Of a stretch of DNA of 64,000 nucleotides, positions 1-8,577 are shown piece by piece (positions within the stretch are counted from its first letter, which is position 1; the number at the start of each line of letters is the position of its first letter). Source of the DNA: Neisseria sp. KEM232 (GTDB lineage: Bacteria > Pseudomonadota > Gammaproteobacteria > Burkholderiales > Neisseriaceae). The stretch lies in assembly GCF_002237445.1 (NCBI RefSeq), contig NZ_CP022527.1, positions 1,426,001 through 1,490,000 on the forward strand, in the 5' to 3' direction. A program made the translations under genes and the position numbers. The notes below the pieces were generated by a model. It was not told the DNA's origin and did no database searches. It saw nothing but the letters and a program-made list of their open reading frames with translations.

Positions 1-215
1 TGCGGGGCGTTTTCGACGTGGCAGCCGTAGCTTTGTTTTATCGGCAGAACAGACAGCTCGCCCATGCCTTCGAATATCAGGCAGACGGCGGCGGGTTCGG
101 CGGGATGGCGCAGCGTCCAAACGGCAGAAACGTCCAAACCGTTGCCCGCGGATTCGTCTATTCGCAGGTTGCGGGCGGCGAGTGTGCGGTATAAGTCGTC
201 GAGGTGTCGCTGCAT
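1..215 (-). CDS. Hypothetical protein, 3' end outside the window
   Basis: The minus-strand frame opens with ATG at 215, preceded by a good ribosome binding site (AGAAAGG about 8 nt upstream), and stays open for 71 codons to the window edge, so its C-terminus is missing. The visible part begins MQRHLDDLYRTLAARNLRID and has no signal peptide or membrane segment. I recognise no family. It lies downstream of glmS on the same strand but is separated from it by DUS hairpins, so it is probably its own unit. Confidence 0.55.
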   Translation of the reverse strand, partial: MQRHLDDLYRTLAARNLRIDESAGNGLDVSAVWTLRHPAEPAAVCLIFEGMGELSVLPIKQSYGCHVENAP

Positions 216-238
216 GGTGCGGCCTTTCTATAAAGATA

Positions 239-279
239 AAGGCCGTCTGAAAAGCGGTTTTCTTTTTTCAGACGGCCTT
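239..279. terminator. Inverted DUS pair
   Basis: Two uptake sequences in opposite orientation form a long stem with a T-rich loop between glmS and the gene at the left edge. A third and fourth copy follow at 291-332, giving a second hairpin at the 3' end of glmS. Confidence 0.6.
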
Positions 280-340
280 GCGCTTGTGTCGGAGGCCGTC
301 TGAAACCATGTCTCAAAAGCTTTCAGACGGCCTTTCCGCC

Positions 341-2179
341 TTATTCCACCGTTACCGATTTGGCCAGGTTGCGCGGTTTGTCCACGTCGGTGCCGCGTGC
401 GAGGGCGGCGTGGTAGGCGAGAAGCTGCACGGGAATGGTGTGCACGATGGGCGAGAGTGTGCCTGCGTGGCGCGGGGTGCGGATAACGTGTACGCCGTCG
501 GACTCGGTGAAACGGCTGTCGAGGTCGGCAAAGACAAACAGTTCGCCGCCGCGCGCGCCCACTTCCTGCATATTGGCTTTGACTTTGTCCAAAAGTGCGT
601 CGTTGGGCGCGATGACGACCACGGGCATATTCTCGTCAACCAGCGCAAGCGGGCCGTGTTTGAGCTCGCCTGCGGGATAGGCTTCGGCGTGGATATAGGT
701 GATTTCTTTGAGTTTCAACGCGCCTTCGAGGGCAATCGGGTAGTGGATGCCGCGACCCAAGAAAAGTGCGCTGTCTTTTTTGGCGAACTTTTGCGCCCAA
801 GCGGCGATTTGCGGCTCGAGGTTGAGCGCGTGCTGGATGCTGCTGGGGAGCTGGCGCAATTCGTCGAGATAGCCGCGCGCCTGTGCGTCGGACACGAAGC
901 CGCGCAGTTTGCCCAGGGTTACGGCCAGGCCGAACAAGACGACAAGCTGGGTGGTGAAGGCTTTGGTGGAGGCGACGCCGATTTCCGCGCCGGCGCGGGT
1001 GTACAGCACCAATTCGCTTTCGCGCGGCAGGGCGGATTCCATCACGTTGCACACCGACAGGCTGTGGCTTTGGCCGAGCGATTGGGCGTATTTCAGGGCT
1101 TCCATCGTGTCGAGGGTTTCGCCCGATTGCGAGATAGTTACGACAAGCTGCTCGGGGTCGGCAATCACGTCGCGGTAGCGGTATTCGCTGGCGATTTCGA
1201 CATCGGTGGGGATTTTGGCGATAGATTCGAGCCAGTAGCGGGCGGTGAGCGCGGCGTAATAGGATGTGCCGCAGGCGAGGATTTTGATGCTGCGGATTTT
1301 GCCGAACACATCGCGTGCGGCCGCGCCGAAGTTTTCCGGCTCGAAGCCGCCGTCGATGAACACTTCGGCGGTGTCGGCGATGGCGCGGGGCTGCTCGTGG
1401 ATTTCTTTTTGCATGAAATGGCTGTAGGGGCCAAGCTCCAGCGAGGCCAACGATAATTCGGACACTTTGACTTTGCGATCGGCCTCGTTGCCGGTTTTGT
1501 CAATCAGGCGGCGGATGCCGTCTGAACCGATTTGGGCGATGTCGCCGTCTTCGAGATAAACGATGCGTCGGGTAAACGCAATCACGGCCGATACATCGGA
1601 GGCGATAAAGGTTTCATCGTCGCCCAATGCCACCAAAAGCGGGCAGCCCATGCGGGCGACAACCATTTCAGACGGCCTATCCTGCGCCATCACGGCAATG
1701 GCGTATGCGCCGTGAAAACGCGCGGCGGCGGTTTGCACGGCGGCGAAAAGGTCGCCGCCGTTTTGCGTGTATTCGTGGTTGATGCTGTGGGCAATGACTT
1801 CGGTATCGGTTTGCGATTCAAAGGTGTAGCCCAAGCCTTGCAGGCGTTCGCGCTCGGCTTCGAAGTTTTCGATGATGCCGTTGTGCACCACGGCGATGTT
1901 GCCGCCGGAGATGTGGGGGTGGGCATTAGGCTCGGTTACGCCGCCGTGGGTTGCCCAGCGCGTGTGGCCGATGCCGGTGTGGCCGAACAGCCCTTTTTCA
2001 CGCGCCGCGTCTTCCATCAGCTGCACGCGGCCGACGCGGCGCACGCGCTTGATTTTGCCTTCGGCGTAAACGGCGATGCCGGAGGAGTCGTAACCCCGGT
2101 ATTCGAGGCGTTTGAGGCCGTCTGTTAAAAAATCGACGACATTATGATTGGCGCGCACTGCGCCGACGATACCGCACAT
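341..2179 (-). CDS. glmS: Glutamine--fructose-6-phosphate aminotransferase (isomerizing)
   Basis: GlmS converts fructose-6-phosphate and glutamine to glucosamine-6-phosphate, the committed step to UDP-GlcNAc for peptidoglycan and lipooligosaccharide. The 612 residues match the usual length. The protein starts MCGIVGA, which places the N-terminal nucleophile cysteine directly after Met. A class II glutamine amidotransferase domain covers about residues 1-220. Two SIS sugar-isomerase domains follow (CGTSYYAAL near 300, LGRGIHYPIALEGALKLKE near 475), and the C-terminus DKPRNLAKSVTVE is the canonical one. glmU lies just upstream on the same strand, so consecutive pathway steps are neighbours, but DUS repeats fill the 171-bp gap and suggest separate transcripts. 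No glmS ribozyme-like leader is evident. Confidence 0.97.
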   Translation of the reverse strand: MCGIVGAVRANHNVVDFLTDGLKRLEYRGYDSSGIAVYAEGKIKRVRRVGRVQLMEDAAREKGLFGHTGIGHTRWATHGGVTEPNAHPHISGGNIAVVHNGIIENFEAERERLQGLGYTFESQTDTEVIAHSINHEYTQNGGDLFAAVQTAAARFHGAYAIAVMAQDRPSEMVVARMGCPLLVALGDDETFIASDVSAVIAFTRRIVYLEDGDIAQIGSDGIRRLIDKTGNEADRKVKVSELSLASLELGPYSHFMQKEIHEQPRAIADTAEVFIDGGFEPENFGAAARDVFGKIRSIKILACGTSYYAALTARYWLESIAKIPTDVEIASEYRYRDVIADPEQLVVTISQSGETLDTMEALKYAQSLGQSHSLSVCNVMESALPRESELVLYTRAGAEIGVASTKAFTTQLVVLFGLAVTLGKLRGFVSDAQARGYLDELRQLPSSIQHALNLEPQIAAWAQKFAKKDSALFLGRGIHYPIALEGALKLKEITYIHAEAYPAGELKHGPLALVDENMPVVVIAPNDALLDKVKANMQEVGARGGELFVFADLDSRFTESDGVHVIRTPRHAGTLSPIVHTIPVQLLAYHAALARGTDVDKPRNLAKSVTVE

Positions 2180-2350
2180 AATCGTTCCTTAGTATCAGAT
2201 TGGAGCGGCTGCTCCGTTGGTAAAACCCGCGCCGCTGACTTTCAGACGGCCGCGGGGCGAAAGGGGGAAACGGGTTTTTCACTTCGTTGAAGCTGCGCTT
2301 TCAGACGGCCTTTTGCTGCGTTGCACCCGCATCGGAGGCCGTCTGAAACC

Positions 2351-3721
2351 CTATTTGCGTTCTTTTTCGGGGCGCACCCAGCCTTCGATTATGGTTTGGC
2401 GGGCGCGTGCCAAAGCCAGTTTGCCTTCGGGGCAGTTTTGGGTAATCGCGCTGCCTGCGCCGGTGGTGGCGCGGCTGGCTACGGTTACGGGGGCGACGAG
2501 TACGGTGTTGGAGCCGATGCGGACTTCGTCGCCGATGACGGTGTGATGTTTGTTGACGCCGTCGTAGTTGGCGACAATCGTGCCTGCGCCGATGTTGGTT
2601 TTGCGGCCGACGGTGGCGTCGCCGATGTAGGCCAGGTGGTTGGCTTTGCTGCCTTCGCCGAGGGTGGCGTTTTTGACTTCGACGAAGTTGCCGATGTGTA
2701 CGCCGTCTGAAAGGCGGGCGTTGGGGCGCAGGCGGGCGTAGGGGCCGATGTGGGCGGATGCGCCGATTTCGCAGTCTTCGAGGTGGGAGAAGGCGGCGAT
2801 TTTTGTGCCTGCGCCGATTTTGGCGTTTTTGATGACGCAGTTTGCGCCGATTTCCACGCCGTCGGCGAGTTCGACTTCGCCTTCGAGTACGACGTTTACG
2901 TCTATCACGACATCTTGGCCGTGTTTCAGACGGCCCCGTAAGTCGAAGCGGGCGGGGTCGCGCAGGGTGAGGCCGGCTTTGAGCAATTCGGCGGCCTGCT
3001 CGGCTTGGAAGATGCGTTCGAGTTCGGCAAGCTGGACTTTGTTGTTGACGCCTGCAGCCAGATGGGAGGCGCGCACTTGTACGGGGTATACGGCGATGCC
3101 GTCTGCTACGGCCATGGCGATGAGGTCGGTGAGGTAATACTCGCCTTGGGCGTTGTTGCTGGAGAGGCGGTTGAGCCAGCCTGCCAGATATTTGTTGGGC
3201 AAGACGAGAATGCCGGTGTTGGTTTCTTTGATGATTTTTTGTGCGGGGTCGGCGTCTTTTTCTTCGACGATGGCGGTAACTTTGCCTGCTTCGTTGCGCA
3301 CGATGCGGCCGTAGCCGGTGGGGTCGTCGGGCAGGTCGGTCAGGAGGGCGACTTCGTCGCCTGGGGCATCAACCAAAGCGGCCAGTGTGGCGGCATCGAT
3401 GAGGGGTACGTCGCCTGCGAGTACGAGGGTGCGGCCGGTGTCGGCGAGGTGCGGCAGGGCGGTTTTGACGGCGTGGCCGGTGCCCAGCTGCTCGGTTTGT
3501 TCGACCCAGACGACATCGCGTTTGACGGTGTCGAGCACCTGATCTTTGCCGTGGCCGATAACGGCGCAAATGGTGCGGGGCTTGAGCGCGGCGGCGGTGT
3601 CGATGATGCGTTCGAGCATGGGGCGGCCGCCGATTCGGTGCAGCACTTTGGGCATTTTGGAATACATGCGCGTGCCTTTGCCGGCGGCGAGGATAACGAT
3701 GTCGAGGTCGGGACGGTTCAT
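2351..3721 (-). CDS. glmU: Bifunctional GlcNAc-1-phosphate uridyltransferase / GlcN-1-phosphate acetyltransferase
   Basis: GlmU acetylates glucosamine-1-phosphate and then uridylates it to UDP-GlcNAc in the cytoplasm. The 456-residue product has the N-terminal pyrophosphorylase signature (ILAAGKGTRMYSKMPKVLH, residues 10-28) and a C-terminal left-handed beta-helix of hexapeptide repeats from about residue 250, including NIGAGTIVANYDGVNKH. The ATG at 3721 follows an AAAGAGAT ribosome binding site. It precedes glmS on the same strand and supplies the following step of the same pathway. Confidence 0.97.
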   Translation of the reverse strand: MNRPDLDIVILAAGKGTRMYSKMPKVLHRIGGRPMLERIIDTAAALKPRTICAVIGHGKDQVLDTVKRDVVWVEQTEQLGTGHAVKTALPHLADTGRTLVLAGDVPLIDAATLAALVDAPGDEVALLTDLPDDPTGYGRIVRNEAGKVTAIVEEKDADPAQKIIKETNTGILVLPNKYLAGWLNRLSSNNAQGEYYLTDLIAMAVADGIAVYPVQVRASHLAAGVNNKVQLAELERIFQAEQAAELLKAGLTLRDPARFDLRGRLKHGQDVVIDVNVVLEGEVELADGVEIGANCVIKNAKIGAGTKIAAFSHLEDCEIGASAHIGPYARLRPNARLSDGVHIGNFVEVKNATLGEGSKANHLAYIGDATVGRKTNIGAGTIVANYDGVNKHHTVIGDEVRIGSNTVLVAPVTVASRATTGAGSAITQNCPEGKLALARARQTIIEGWVRPEKERK

Positions 3722-3804
3722 GGTATCTCTTTGCAGACTGTGCGGATTAAGGGAGGCTGTTTCCGCCTTCGCGGGAAGGCTGTCTGAAACGGCGGGAAAC
3801 GGGA

Positions 3805-3841
3805 AAAGGCCGTCTGAAAAAAGCGGTTTCAGACGGCCTTT
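3805..3841. terminator. Inverted DUS pair downstream of the small lipoprotein gene
   Basis: AAAGGCCGTCTGAA and its inverted copy form a 14-bp stem with a short loop immediately after the stop codon of the minus-strand lipoprotein gene ending at 3857. Confidence 0.65.
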
Positions 3842-3856
3842 GTGCCGCGCGGCGGC

Positions 3857-4114
3857 TTATTGCGGGCGGATTTTTTCCCAGTGCGTGCCGCGTACTTCCT
3901 GTTCCTGACCGCTGCGGGCGGGCAGGACGGCGTGTTGTTCGGGACGGTATTGGTTGTTGCGCATATTGCGCGAGTAGGTACCGTCCTGATAGGTGACGCC
4001 TGTTCCGGCGGGGTATTTCTGGCGCAGCGCGGTGCGGCCTTCGCTGTTTTGGTAGGTTTCCCAAGAGCAGGCGGACAGGGCGGCGAGGAGGGCGAGGGGG
4101 AGCAGGTAACGCAT
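3857..4114 (-). CDS. Small predicted lipoprotein
   Basis: An 85-residue product with a short type II signal peptide (MRYLLPLALLAALSAC, lipobox LSAC with Cys16), so it is likely lipid-anchored. The mature part is polar and tyrosine-rich (WETYQNSEG, QDGTYSRNMRNNQYRPEQ) and resembles no family I can name. AAAGGAAAAACC precedes the ATG. It has its own DUS hairpins on both sides and is probably monocistronic. Confidence 0.7.
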   Translation of the reverse strand: MRYLLPLALLAALSACSWETYQNSEGRTALRQKYPAGTGVTYQDGTYSRNMRNNQYRPEQHAVLPARSGQEQEVRGTHWEKIRPQ

Positions 4115-4176
4115 GGTTTTTCCTTTTTGAAAAACCGCATTCTAGCGGATTTGGCGGGGGAAAGACAGCCGCAAAA

Positions 4177-4226
4177 AGGCCGTCTGAAAGCGGGTGCGGC
4201 GGGCGGGACGTGCTTTCAGACGGCCT
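4177..4226. terminator. Inverted DUS pair after the nlpD-like gene
   Basis: Facing uptake sequences about 20 bp apart lie 3' of the minus-strand gene ending at 4246. They can form a stem that fits a terminator. Confidence 0.5.
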
Positions 4227-4245
4227 CTTGAGCTCTTGCGGAAAC

Positions 4246-5043
4246 TCACTCTGCCGCGGGCGTTTCCGCAGCGGGTGCGGGCGGCTGGTCTGCCGTTTCG
4301 GCGGAGACGGCGGTTTCTGCGGCAGCGGCGGTTTGCGCCGGTGCGGCGGGAACGGGGAAGGGGACGGGCGTCGGCGCGGCGGACGCAGGCAGCGGCGGCA
4401 GATAGTTTTCGGGATTGACGGCCTTGCCCGCGGCGCGCACTTCGAAATGCAGTTTCACGCGTTCGGCATCACTGCTGCCCATCAGCGCCACGGTGTCGCC
4501 CGCGCGCACGGTTTGGCCTTTTTGTACCAAGAGTTTGTCGTTGTGGGCGTAGGCGGTGAGCACGCCGCCGCCGTGGCTGATGAGGACGAGGTTGCCGTAG
4601 CCGCGCACGCCGTTGCCCGCATAGAGCACCTTGCCCGCGGCGGCGGCTTTCACAGGGTCGCCCGCGCTGCCTGCGAAATCGACGCCTTTGTTCGCGCCGC
4701 CGAAACGTGCGAGGACGGGATTGGTGCTGGGCAGGCGCATGGAAAGTTTGTTGGTCTGCGGCACGGCGCGGCTTTTGCCTGCGGCGGTGTCGGACGTGCG
4801 CGGGGCGTTTTTGCCGACGCGCAGCATCTGGCCGACGGTGATTTTCGACGGATCGCTGAGTTTGTTCCATTTGGCCAGCGTGGCGGGCGGCTGGCCGACG
4901 CGGGCGGCGATGCGGTGCAGCGTATCGCCCGGGCGGACGCGGTAGTAGCCGTCGGAAGGGGATTGGGAGGCGCAGGCCGCGAGCAGGAGCAGCAGCGCGG
5001 CGGCGGAGAAGGTTTTGAGCGGGGTGTGAAGCAGTGTTTTCAT
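4246..5043 (-). CDS. nlpD: NlpD-type LysM / degenerate LytM (M23) lipoprotein
   Basis: The start at 5043 puts a lipoprotein signal peptide at the N-terminus (lipobox LAAC, Cys24); an ATG four codons upstream (5055) is also possible and neither has a clear ribosome binding site. A LysM domain (YRVRPGDTLHRIAARVG to TVGQMLRVG, about residues 35-78) binds peptidoglycan. The M23-like domain lacks the zinc ligands of active enzymes: the first His position reads NKGVDFAG and the last motif is VKLHFEVR instead of HLHFE. The same changes occur in E. coli NlpD, an activator of amidase AmiC, so the likely role is activating septal peptidoglycan cleavage. The C-terminal about 50 residues are Ala/Pro-rich. 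Confidence 0.85.
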   Translation of the reverse strand: MKTLLHTPLKTFSAAALLLLLAACASQSPSDGYYRVRPGDTLHRIAARVGQPPATLAKWNKLSDPSKITVGQMLRVGKNAPRTSDTAAGKSRAVPQTNKLSMRLPSTNPVLARFGGANKGVDFAGSAGDPVKAAAAGKVLYAGNGVRGYGNLVLISHGGGVLTAYAHNDKLLVQKGQTVRAGDTVALMGSSDAERVKLHFEVRAAGKAVNPENYLPPLPASAAPTPVPFPVPAAPAQTAAAAETAVSAETADQPPAPAAETPAAE

Positions 5044-5289
5044 GGCGCAAAGCATAGCAAAAGCCGCCGAGCCCGTGAACAGGGCATGCGGGCAGGCACG
5101 GAGCGAGTACGCCGCCGCGCCGCGCTGCCTGATGCCGTTTGCGCCGCGCTTTCAGACGGCCTACCGCGCCGCGTTTGCCGCCGCCCTGCTTTACTTTTTT
5201 TTACTACCCATCGTCGCGCTTCTGCGTTGAAATCGCCGCTTTTGTCTGTATGTTCCGCTCTCGCAACCACTCATTACAAAGGACAAACT

Positions 5290-5769
5290 ATGCGGAACGC
5301 CGGTATCGGTTTTCTTGTTTTCATCGTGCTGGAAATTCTGTCGATCGCCCAAGTGGCGGGCAGAATCGGCGCGGCGCCCGCCATCTTGCTGATGGCGCTC
5401 AGCGCGATGGCGGGCGTGTTCATGCTGCGGCGCATGGGGCTGTCGGGCGTATTGCTGGCGGCGGCTGCCGTGCGCGGCGGCGGCAAAGTGTCGGTCTACC
5501 AGCTTTTGTGGCCGGTGCGCTATGCCGTAGCCGGGATGCTGCTCATCAGCCCGGGTTTTGTGTCCACCGTGCTGGCCATGCTGCTGATGCTGCCCTTCAA
5601 AGGCGGCGCGCCCGTCGAGCAGGCGCAGGGTGCGGCGCCGTTCGGCGGCTTCGGCCAAACGCGGCGCGGCGGTGCGGACGACGACATTATCGAAGGCGAT
5701 TTCCACACGGTGGACGGCAGGCCGTCTGAAAACGGTGCAAACCGCCGCATCGAAGACCACAGCCGTTAA
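5290..5769 (+). CDS. fxsA: FxsA family membrane protein
   Basis: The 159-residue product starts at ATG 5290 (MRNAGIGFLVFIVLEILSI) and has the FxsA layout: two hydrophobic segments, the central RMGLSGVLL region and a segment reading LLISPGFVSTVLAMLLMLP, then a polar acidic tail. FxsA proteins are inner-membrane proteins; overproduction in E. coli relieves F-exclusion of phage T7, and the native function is unclear. It is divergent from the nlpD-like gene with about 245 bp between starts. A DUS is read through near the C-terminus as GRPSENG. Confidence 0.85.
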   Translation: MRNAGIGFLVFIVLEILSIAQVAGRIGAAPAILLMALSAMAGVFMLRRMGLSGVLLAAAAVRGGGKVSVYQLLWPVRYAVAGMLLISPGFVSTVLAMLLMLPFKGGAPVEQAQGAAPFGGFGQTRRGGADDDIIEGDFHTVDGRPSENGANRRIEDHSR

Positions 5770-5788
5770 AACACACGTCAAACCCGCA

Positions 5789-5842
5789 GAGGCCGTCTGA
5801 AAACGCAATGCCGCCGCGAGCAGCGACAATTTTCAGACGGCC
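5789..5842. terminator. Inverted DUS pair between fxsA and dnaJ
   Basis: Facing DUS copies separated by about 30 bp follow fxsA, and a third copy follows at 5852-5863. Likely terminator of fxsA. Confidence 0.5.
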
Positions 5843-5909
5843 TGCTTTAATTTTCAGACGGCCGCCCATACCTACCGCGCCGTTCCAAACTACCCGCAAA
5901 AACACAACC

Positions 5910-7028
5910 ATGAGCAACCGCGATTTTTACGAAACACTCGGCGTCGCCCGCAGCGCCACCGACGACGAAATCAAAAAAGCCTACCGCAAGCTGGCGATGA
6001 AATACCATCCCGACCGCAACCCCGGCGACAAAGCGGCCGAAGAAAAATTCAAAGAAGTGCAAAAAGCCTACGACACCTTGTCCGACAAAGAAAAACGCGC
6101 CATGTACGACCAATACGGCCACGCCGCTTTCGAGCAGGGCGCGGGCGGCTTCGGCGGCGCACAGGGCTTCGATTTCAGCGACATTTTCAGCCAGATGTTC
6201 GGCGGCGGAGGCGGAGCCTCGCGCCAGCAGAGCTACCAGGGTGCGGATTTGCAGTACGACGTACAAATCAGCCTCGAAGAAGCGGCGCAGGGCGTGAAAA
6301 AACGCTTCACCATACCGACCTACGAAGACTGCGACGTCTGCCACGGCAGCGGCGCCAAACCCGGCACGTCGGCCACCACCTGCTCCACCTGCCGCGGCAC
6401 GGGCACCGTCCACATCCGTCAGGCCATCTTCCAAATGCAGCAAACCTGCCCCGCCTGCCACGGCAGCGGCAAAGAAATCAAAGACCCCTGCGTCAAATGC
6501 CGCGGCGAAGGCCGTGTGAAAGCGAGCAAAACCGTCGAAGTCAACATCCCCGCCGGTATCGACGACGGCCAGCGCATCCGCCTCTCCGGCGAAGGCGAAC
6601 CCGGCCGCAACGGCGCACCCGCAGGCGATCTCTACGTTGCCGTCCATGTGAAACAGCACAAAATCTTCGAGCGCGACGGCGTCGACCTGCATTGCGAACT
6701 GCCCGTCAGCTTCACCGTTGCCGCACTCGGCGGCGAAGTGGAAGTGCCCACCCTTGAAGGCAAAGTCAAACTCACCATCCCCAAAGAAACGCAAACCGGC
6801 CGCCGTATGCGCGTCAAAGGCAAAGGCATCAAATCCCTGCGTTCGGGCGCTGTCGGCGACCTCTACTGCCACGTTGTCGTCGAAACCCCGGTCAATCTCA
6901 CCGACCGCCAAAAAGAGCTGCTGGAAGAATTTGAAAAAATCTCCACCGGCCTCGACCGCAGCCAGACCCCGCGCAAAAAATCGTTTTGGGACAAGGTGGA
7001 AGACAAAGTGAACGACTTGTTCAACTAA
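5910..7028 (+). CDS. dnaJ: Chaperone protein DnaJ
   Basis: DnaJ delivers unfolded clients to DnaK and stimulates its ATPase. The ATG at 5910 gives MSNRDFYETLGVARS and a 372-residue product of normal length; the frame is open further upstream, but that stretch only translates DUS repeats. The J domain (residues 1-70) has the HPD motif in KYHPDRNPG. A Gly/Phe-rich linker follows, then four zinc-binding CxxCxGxG-type repeats (CDVCHGSG, CSTCRGTG, CPACHGSG, CVKCRGEG) and the C-terminal substrate-binding domains. dnaK is not adjacent here, so dnaJ appears to stand alone between DUS hairpins. Confidence 0.97.
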   Translation: MSNRDFYETLGVARSATDDEIKKAYRKLAMKYHPDRNPGDKAAEEKFKEVQKAYDTLSDKEKRAMYDQYGHAAFEQGAGGFGGAQGFDFSDIFSQMFGGGGGASRQQSYQGADLQYDVQISLEEAAQGVKKRFTIPTYEDCDVCHGSGAKPGTSATTCSTCRGTGTVHIRQAIFQMQQTCPACHGSGKEIKDPCVKCRGEGRVKASKTVEVNIPAGIDDGQRIRLSGEGEPGRNGAPAGDLYVAVHVKQHKIFERDGVDLHCELPVSFTVAALGGEVEVPTLEGKVKLTIPKETQTGRRMRVKGKGIKSLRSGAVGDLYCHVVVETPVNLTDRQKELLEEFEKISTGLDRSQTPRKKSFWDKVEDKVNDLFN

Positions 7029-7050
7029 TCTTGCTGCCGCAGCAACCGAA

Positions 7051-7081
7051 AAGGCCGTCTGAAACATTCAGACGGCCTTTC
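7051..7081. terminator. Inverted DUS hairpin after dnaJ
   Basis: A 13-bp DUS stem with a 5-nt loop (ACATT region) 22 bp after the dnaJ stop, ending in CCTTT. Confidence 0.7.
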
Positions 7082-7164
7082 CGCATCCGTTGCCTCTGTT
7101 TGAATTTTGTTGGGGCTGCGCTTTCAGACGGCCTCCGCCGCAGGCGCGCCAAGCCGTTCCGCTA

Positions 7165-7170
7165 TATAAT
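7165..7170 (+). promoter_or_regulatory. -10 element for lpxH
   Basis: TATAAT in the context GCTATATAATCGCCGCC, 30 bp upstream of the lpxH ATG. No good -35 is visible. The same TATAAT-CCGCC context recurs before several other genes in the window. Confidence 0.6.
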
Positions 7171-7199
7171 CGCCGCCGTTTTGTCCGACAAACCACCTC

Positions 7200-7943
7200 A
7201 TGCGCCGCACCGTTTTCATCGCCGACCTCCACCTATCCGACGACACGCCCGACCTCAACCGCCTGTTCGCGCAGGCGCTGCGCGGCTGGGAAAACGATAC
7301 CGACGCGCTCTATATATTGGGCGACCTGTTTGAAGCCTGGCTGGGCGACGATATGCCGGACAAGGCGGCGCAGGACGCGGCGGCGGCGCTGAAAGCCTTT
7401 TCCGCCCATACGCCCGTTTATTTCATCTGCGGCAACCGCGATTTCCTGCTCGGCAAAAAATACGCCGCCTCCGCAGGCATGACTCTGCTGCCCGAGACGG
7501 AAGAATTGGTGCTTTACGGCAAAACCTGCCTGATTTCCCACGGCGACGAAATGTGTACCGACGACACGTCCTACCAACGTTTCCGCCGCATCATGCGTAA
7601 TCAAGCCGTGCAGAAAATTCTTCTGTCCCTGCCGCAGAAATGGCGCAGGAAAATCGCTGCCGATATGCGTGCCGCCAGCAAAAAGCGCAAACGAGAAATC
7701 GGCATGGGCAGCATCTCAGACGTGACGCAAAAAGGCGTCTGCCAAGCCCTGTCGCGGCATCCGCAGGCCGAAATCCTGATCCACGGCCACACCCACCGCC
7801 CCGCCGTCCACCGCCACACCTGCGGCGGCCGCACCGTTACGCGCTACGTTTTGCCCGACTGGCACGACGGGCGCGGCGGTTTTTTGTCCGTATCGGAGAA
7901 GGGGTGCGAAATCCTGCCGCTGGTTTTGCATGAGGCCGTCTGA
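7200..7943 (+). CDS. lpxH: UDP-2,3-diacylglucosamine diphosphatase
   Basis: LpxH hydrolyses UDP-2,3-diacylglucosamine to lipid X and UMP in lipid A synthesis at the cytoplasmic face of the inner membrane. All calcineurin-like metallophosphatase motifs are present: DLHLSDDTPD (residues 8-17), GDLFEAWLGDD, GNRDFLLG, SHGDEMCTDD and HGHTHRP near residue 200. Length is 247 residues. The last codons GAG GCC GTC TGA belong to a DUS, so the protein ends ...HEAV. The leader is short, with a TATAAT 30 bp upstream of the start. Confidence 0.95.
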   Translation: MRRTVFIADLHLSDDTPDLNRLFAQALRGWENDTDALYILGDLFEAWLGDDMPDKAAQDAAAALKAFSAHTPVYFICGNRDFLLGKKYAASAGMTLLPETEELVLYGKTCLISHGDEMCTDDTSYQRFRRIMRNQAVQKILLSLPQKWRRKIAADMRAASKKRKREIGMGSISDVTQKGVCQALSRHPQAEILIHGHTHRPAVHRHTCGGRTVTRYVLPDWHDGRGGFLSVSEKGCEILPLVLHEAV

Positions 7944-8064
7944 AAAATGTGTACCGAGGGAGCGGAAGGGGATGATTGGATAAAAAACCACATTTTCATC
8001 GGTTTGCCCGACGCAAACGGCGCGCGGAAAAAATGTGTGCTTGCTGCGGATTGCGGGTTTGTGG

Positions 8065-8070
8065 TATAAA
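8065..8070 (+). promoter_or_regulatory. -10 element for rpmB-rpmG
   Basis: TATAAA at 8065 follows TTGCTG at 8041-8046 with an 18-bp spacer, 37 bp before the rpmB start. Confidence 0.5.
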
Positions 8071-8106
8071 CCGCGTTTTACTTTTTCAGAAGTTTGGAGT
8101 TAAACC

Positions 8107-8340
8107 ATGGCACGAGTTTGTAAAGTGACCGGAAAACGCCCGATGAGTGGCAACAACGTGTCGCACGCCAATAATAAGACCAAACGCCGTTTTTTGCCTA
8201 ACTTGCAAACACGCCGTTTTTGGGTTGAGAGTGAAAACCGCTGGGTGCGCCTGCGCGTATCCAATGCAGCATTGCGCACCATCGACAAGCTCGGCATCGA
8301 TGCCGTTCTGGCCGATCTGCGCGCGCGCGGCGAAGCTTGA
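8107..8340 (+). CDS. rpmB: 50S ribosomal protein L28
   Basis: The 77-residue product MARVCKVTGKRPMSGNNVSH... is colinear with the proteobacterial L28 family, including KRRFLPNLQTRRFWVESE and the C-terminal ADLRARGE. It has a single cysteine and so is the zinc-free form. GGAG lies 9 bp upstream of the ATG. It is the first gene of the usual rpmB-rpmG pair. Confidence 0.98.
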   Translation: MARVCKVTGKRPMSGNNVSHANNKTKRRFLPNLQTRRFWVESENRWVRLRVSNAALRTIDKLGIDAVLADLRARGEA

Positions 8341-8372
8341 TTTTGAAGATTTTCGATTAAGGAATTACTGCT

Positions 8373-8528
8373 ATGCGCGATAAAATCAAACTGGAATCAA
8401 GTGCCGGCACCGGTCACTTCTACACCACAACCAAAAACAAACGTACCATGCCCGGCAAACTGGAAATCAAAAAATTTGATCCCGTTGCCCGCAAACACGT
8501 TATGTACAAAGAAACCAAGCTGAAATAA
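8373..8528 (+). CDS. rpmG: 50S ribosomal protein L33
   Basis: A 51-residue gene 32 bp after rpmB, preceded by AAGGAATTACTGCT. The product MRDKIKLESSAGTGHFYTTT... with KKFDPVARKHVMYKE matches L33 over its full length and lacks the CxxC zinc motifs (C-minus form). It is cotranscribed with rpmB and ends before a strong intrinsic terminator. Confidence 0.98.
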   Translation: MRDKIKLESSAGTGHFYTTTKNKRTMPGKLEIKKFDPVARKHVMYKETKLK

Positions 8529-8540
8529 TCCGGTTTCGCC

Positions 8541-8577
8541 AAAACCGCATAAAGCCGATGGCTTTATGCGGTTTTTT
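8541..8577 (+). terminator. Intrinsic terminator of rpmB-rpmG
   Basis: AAAACCGCATAAAGCC, loop GAT, then the exact inverse followed by a run of T. It is 12 bp after the rpmG stop and is one of the few classical, non-DUS terminators here. Confidence 0.9.

Noticed and set aside
5808..5909. N-terminal extension of dnaJ
   Set aside because: The extra residues only translate two DUS copies (FRRPALIFRRP); the J domain starts at MSNRDFYETLG.
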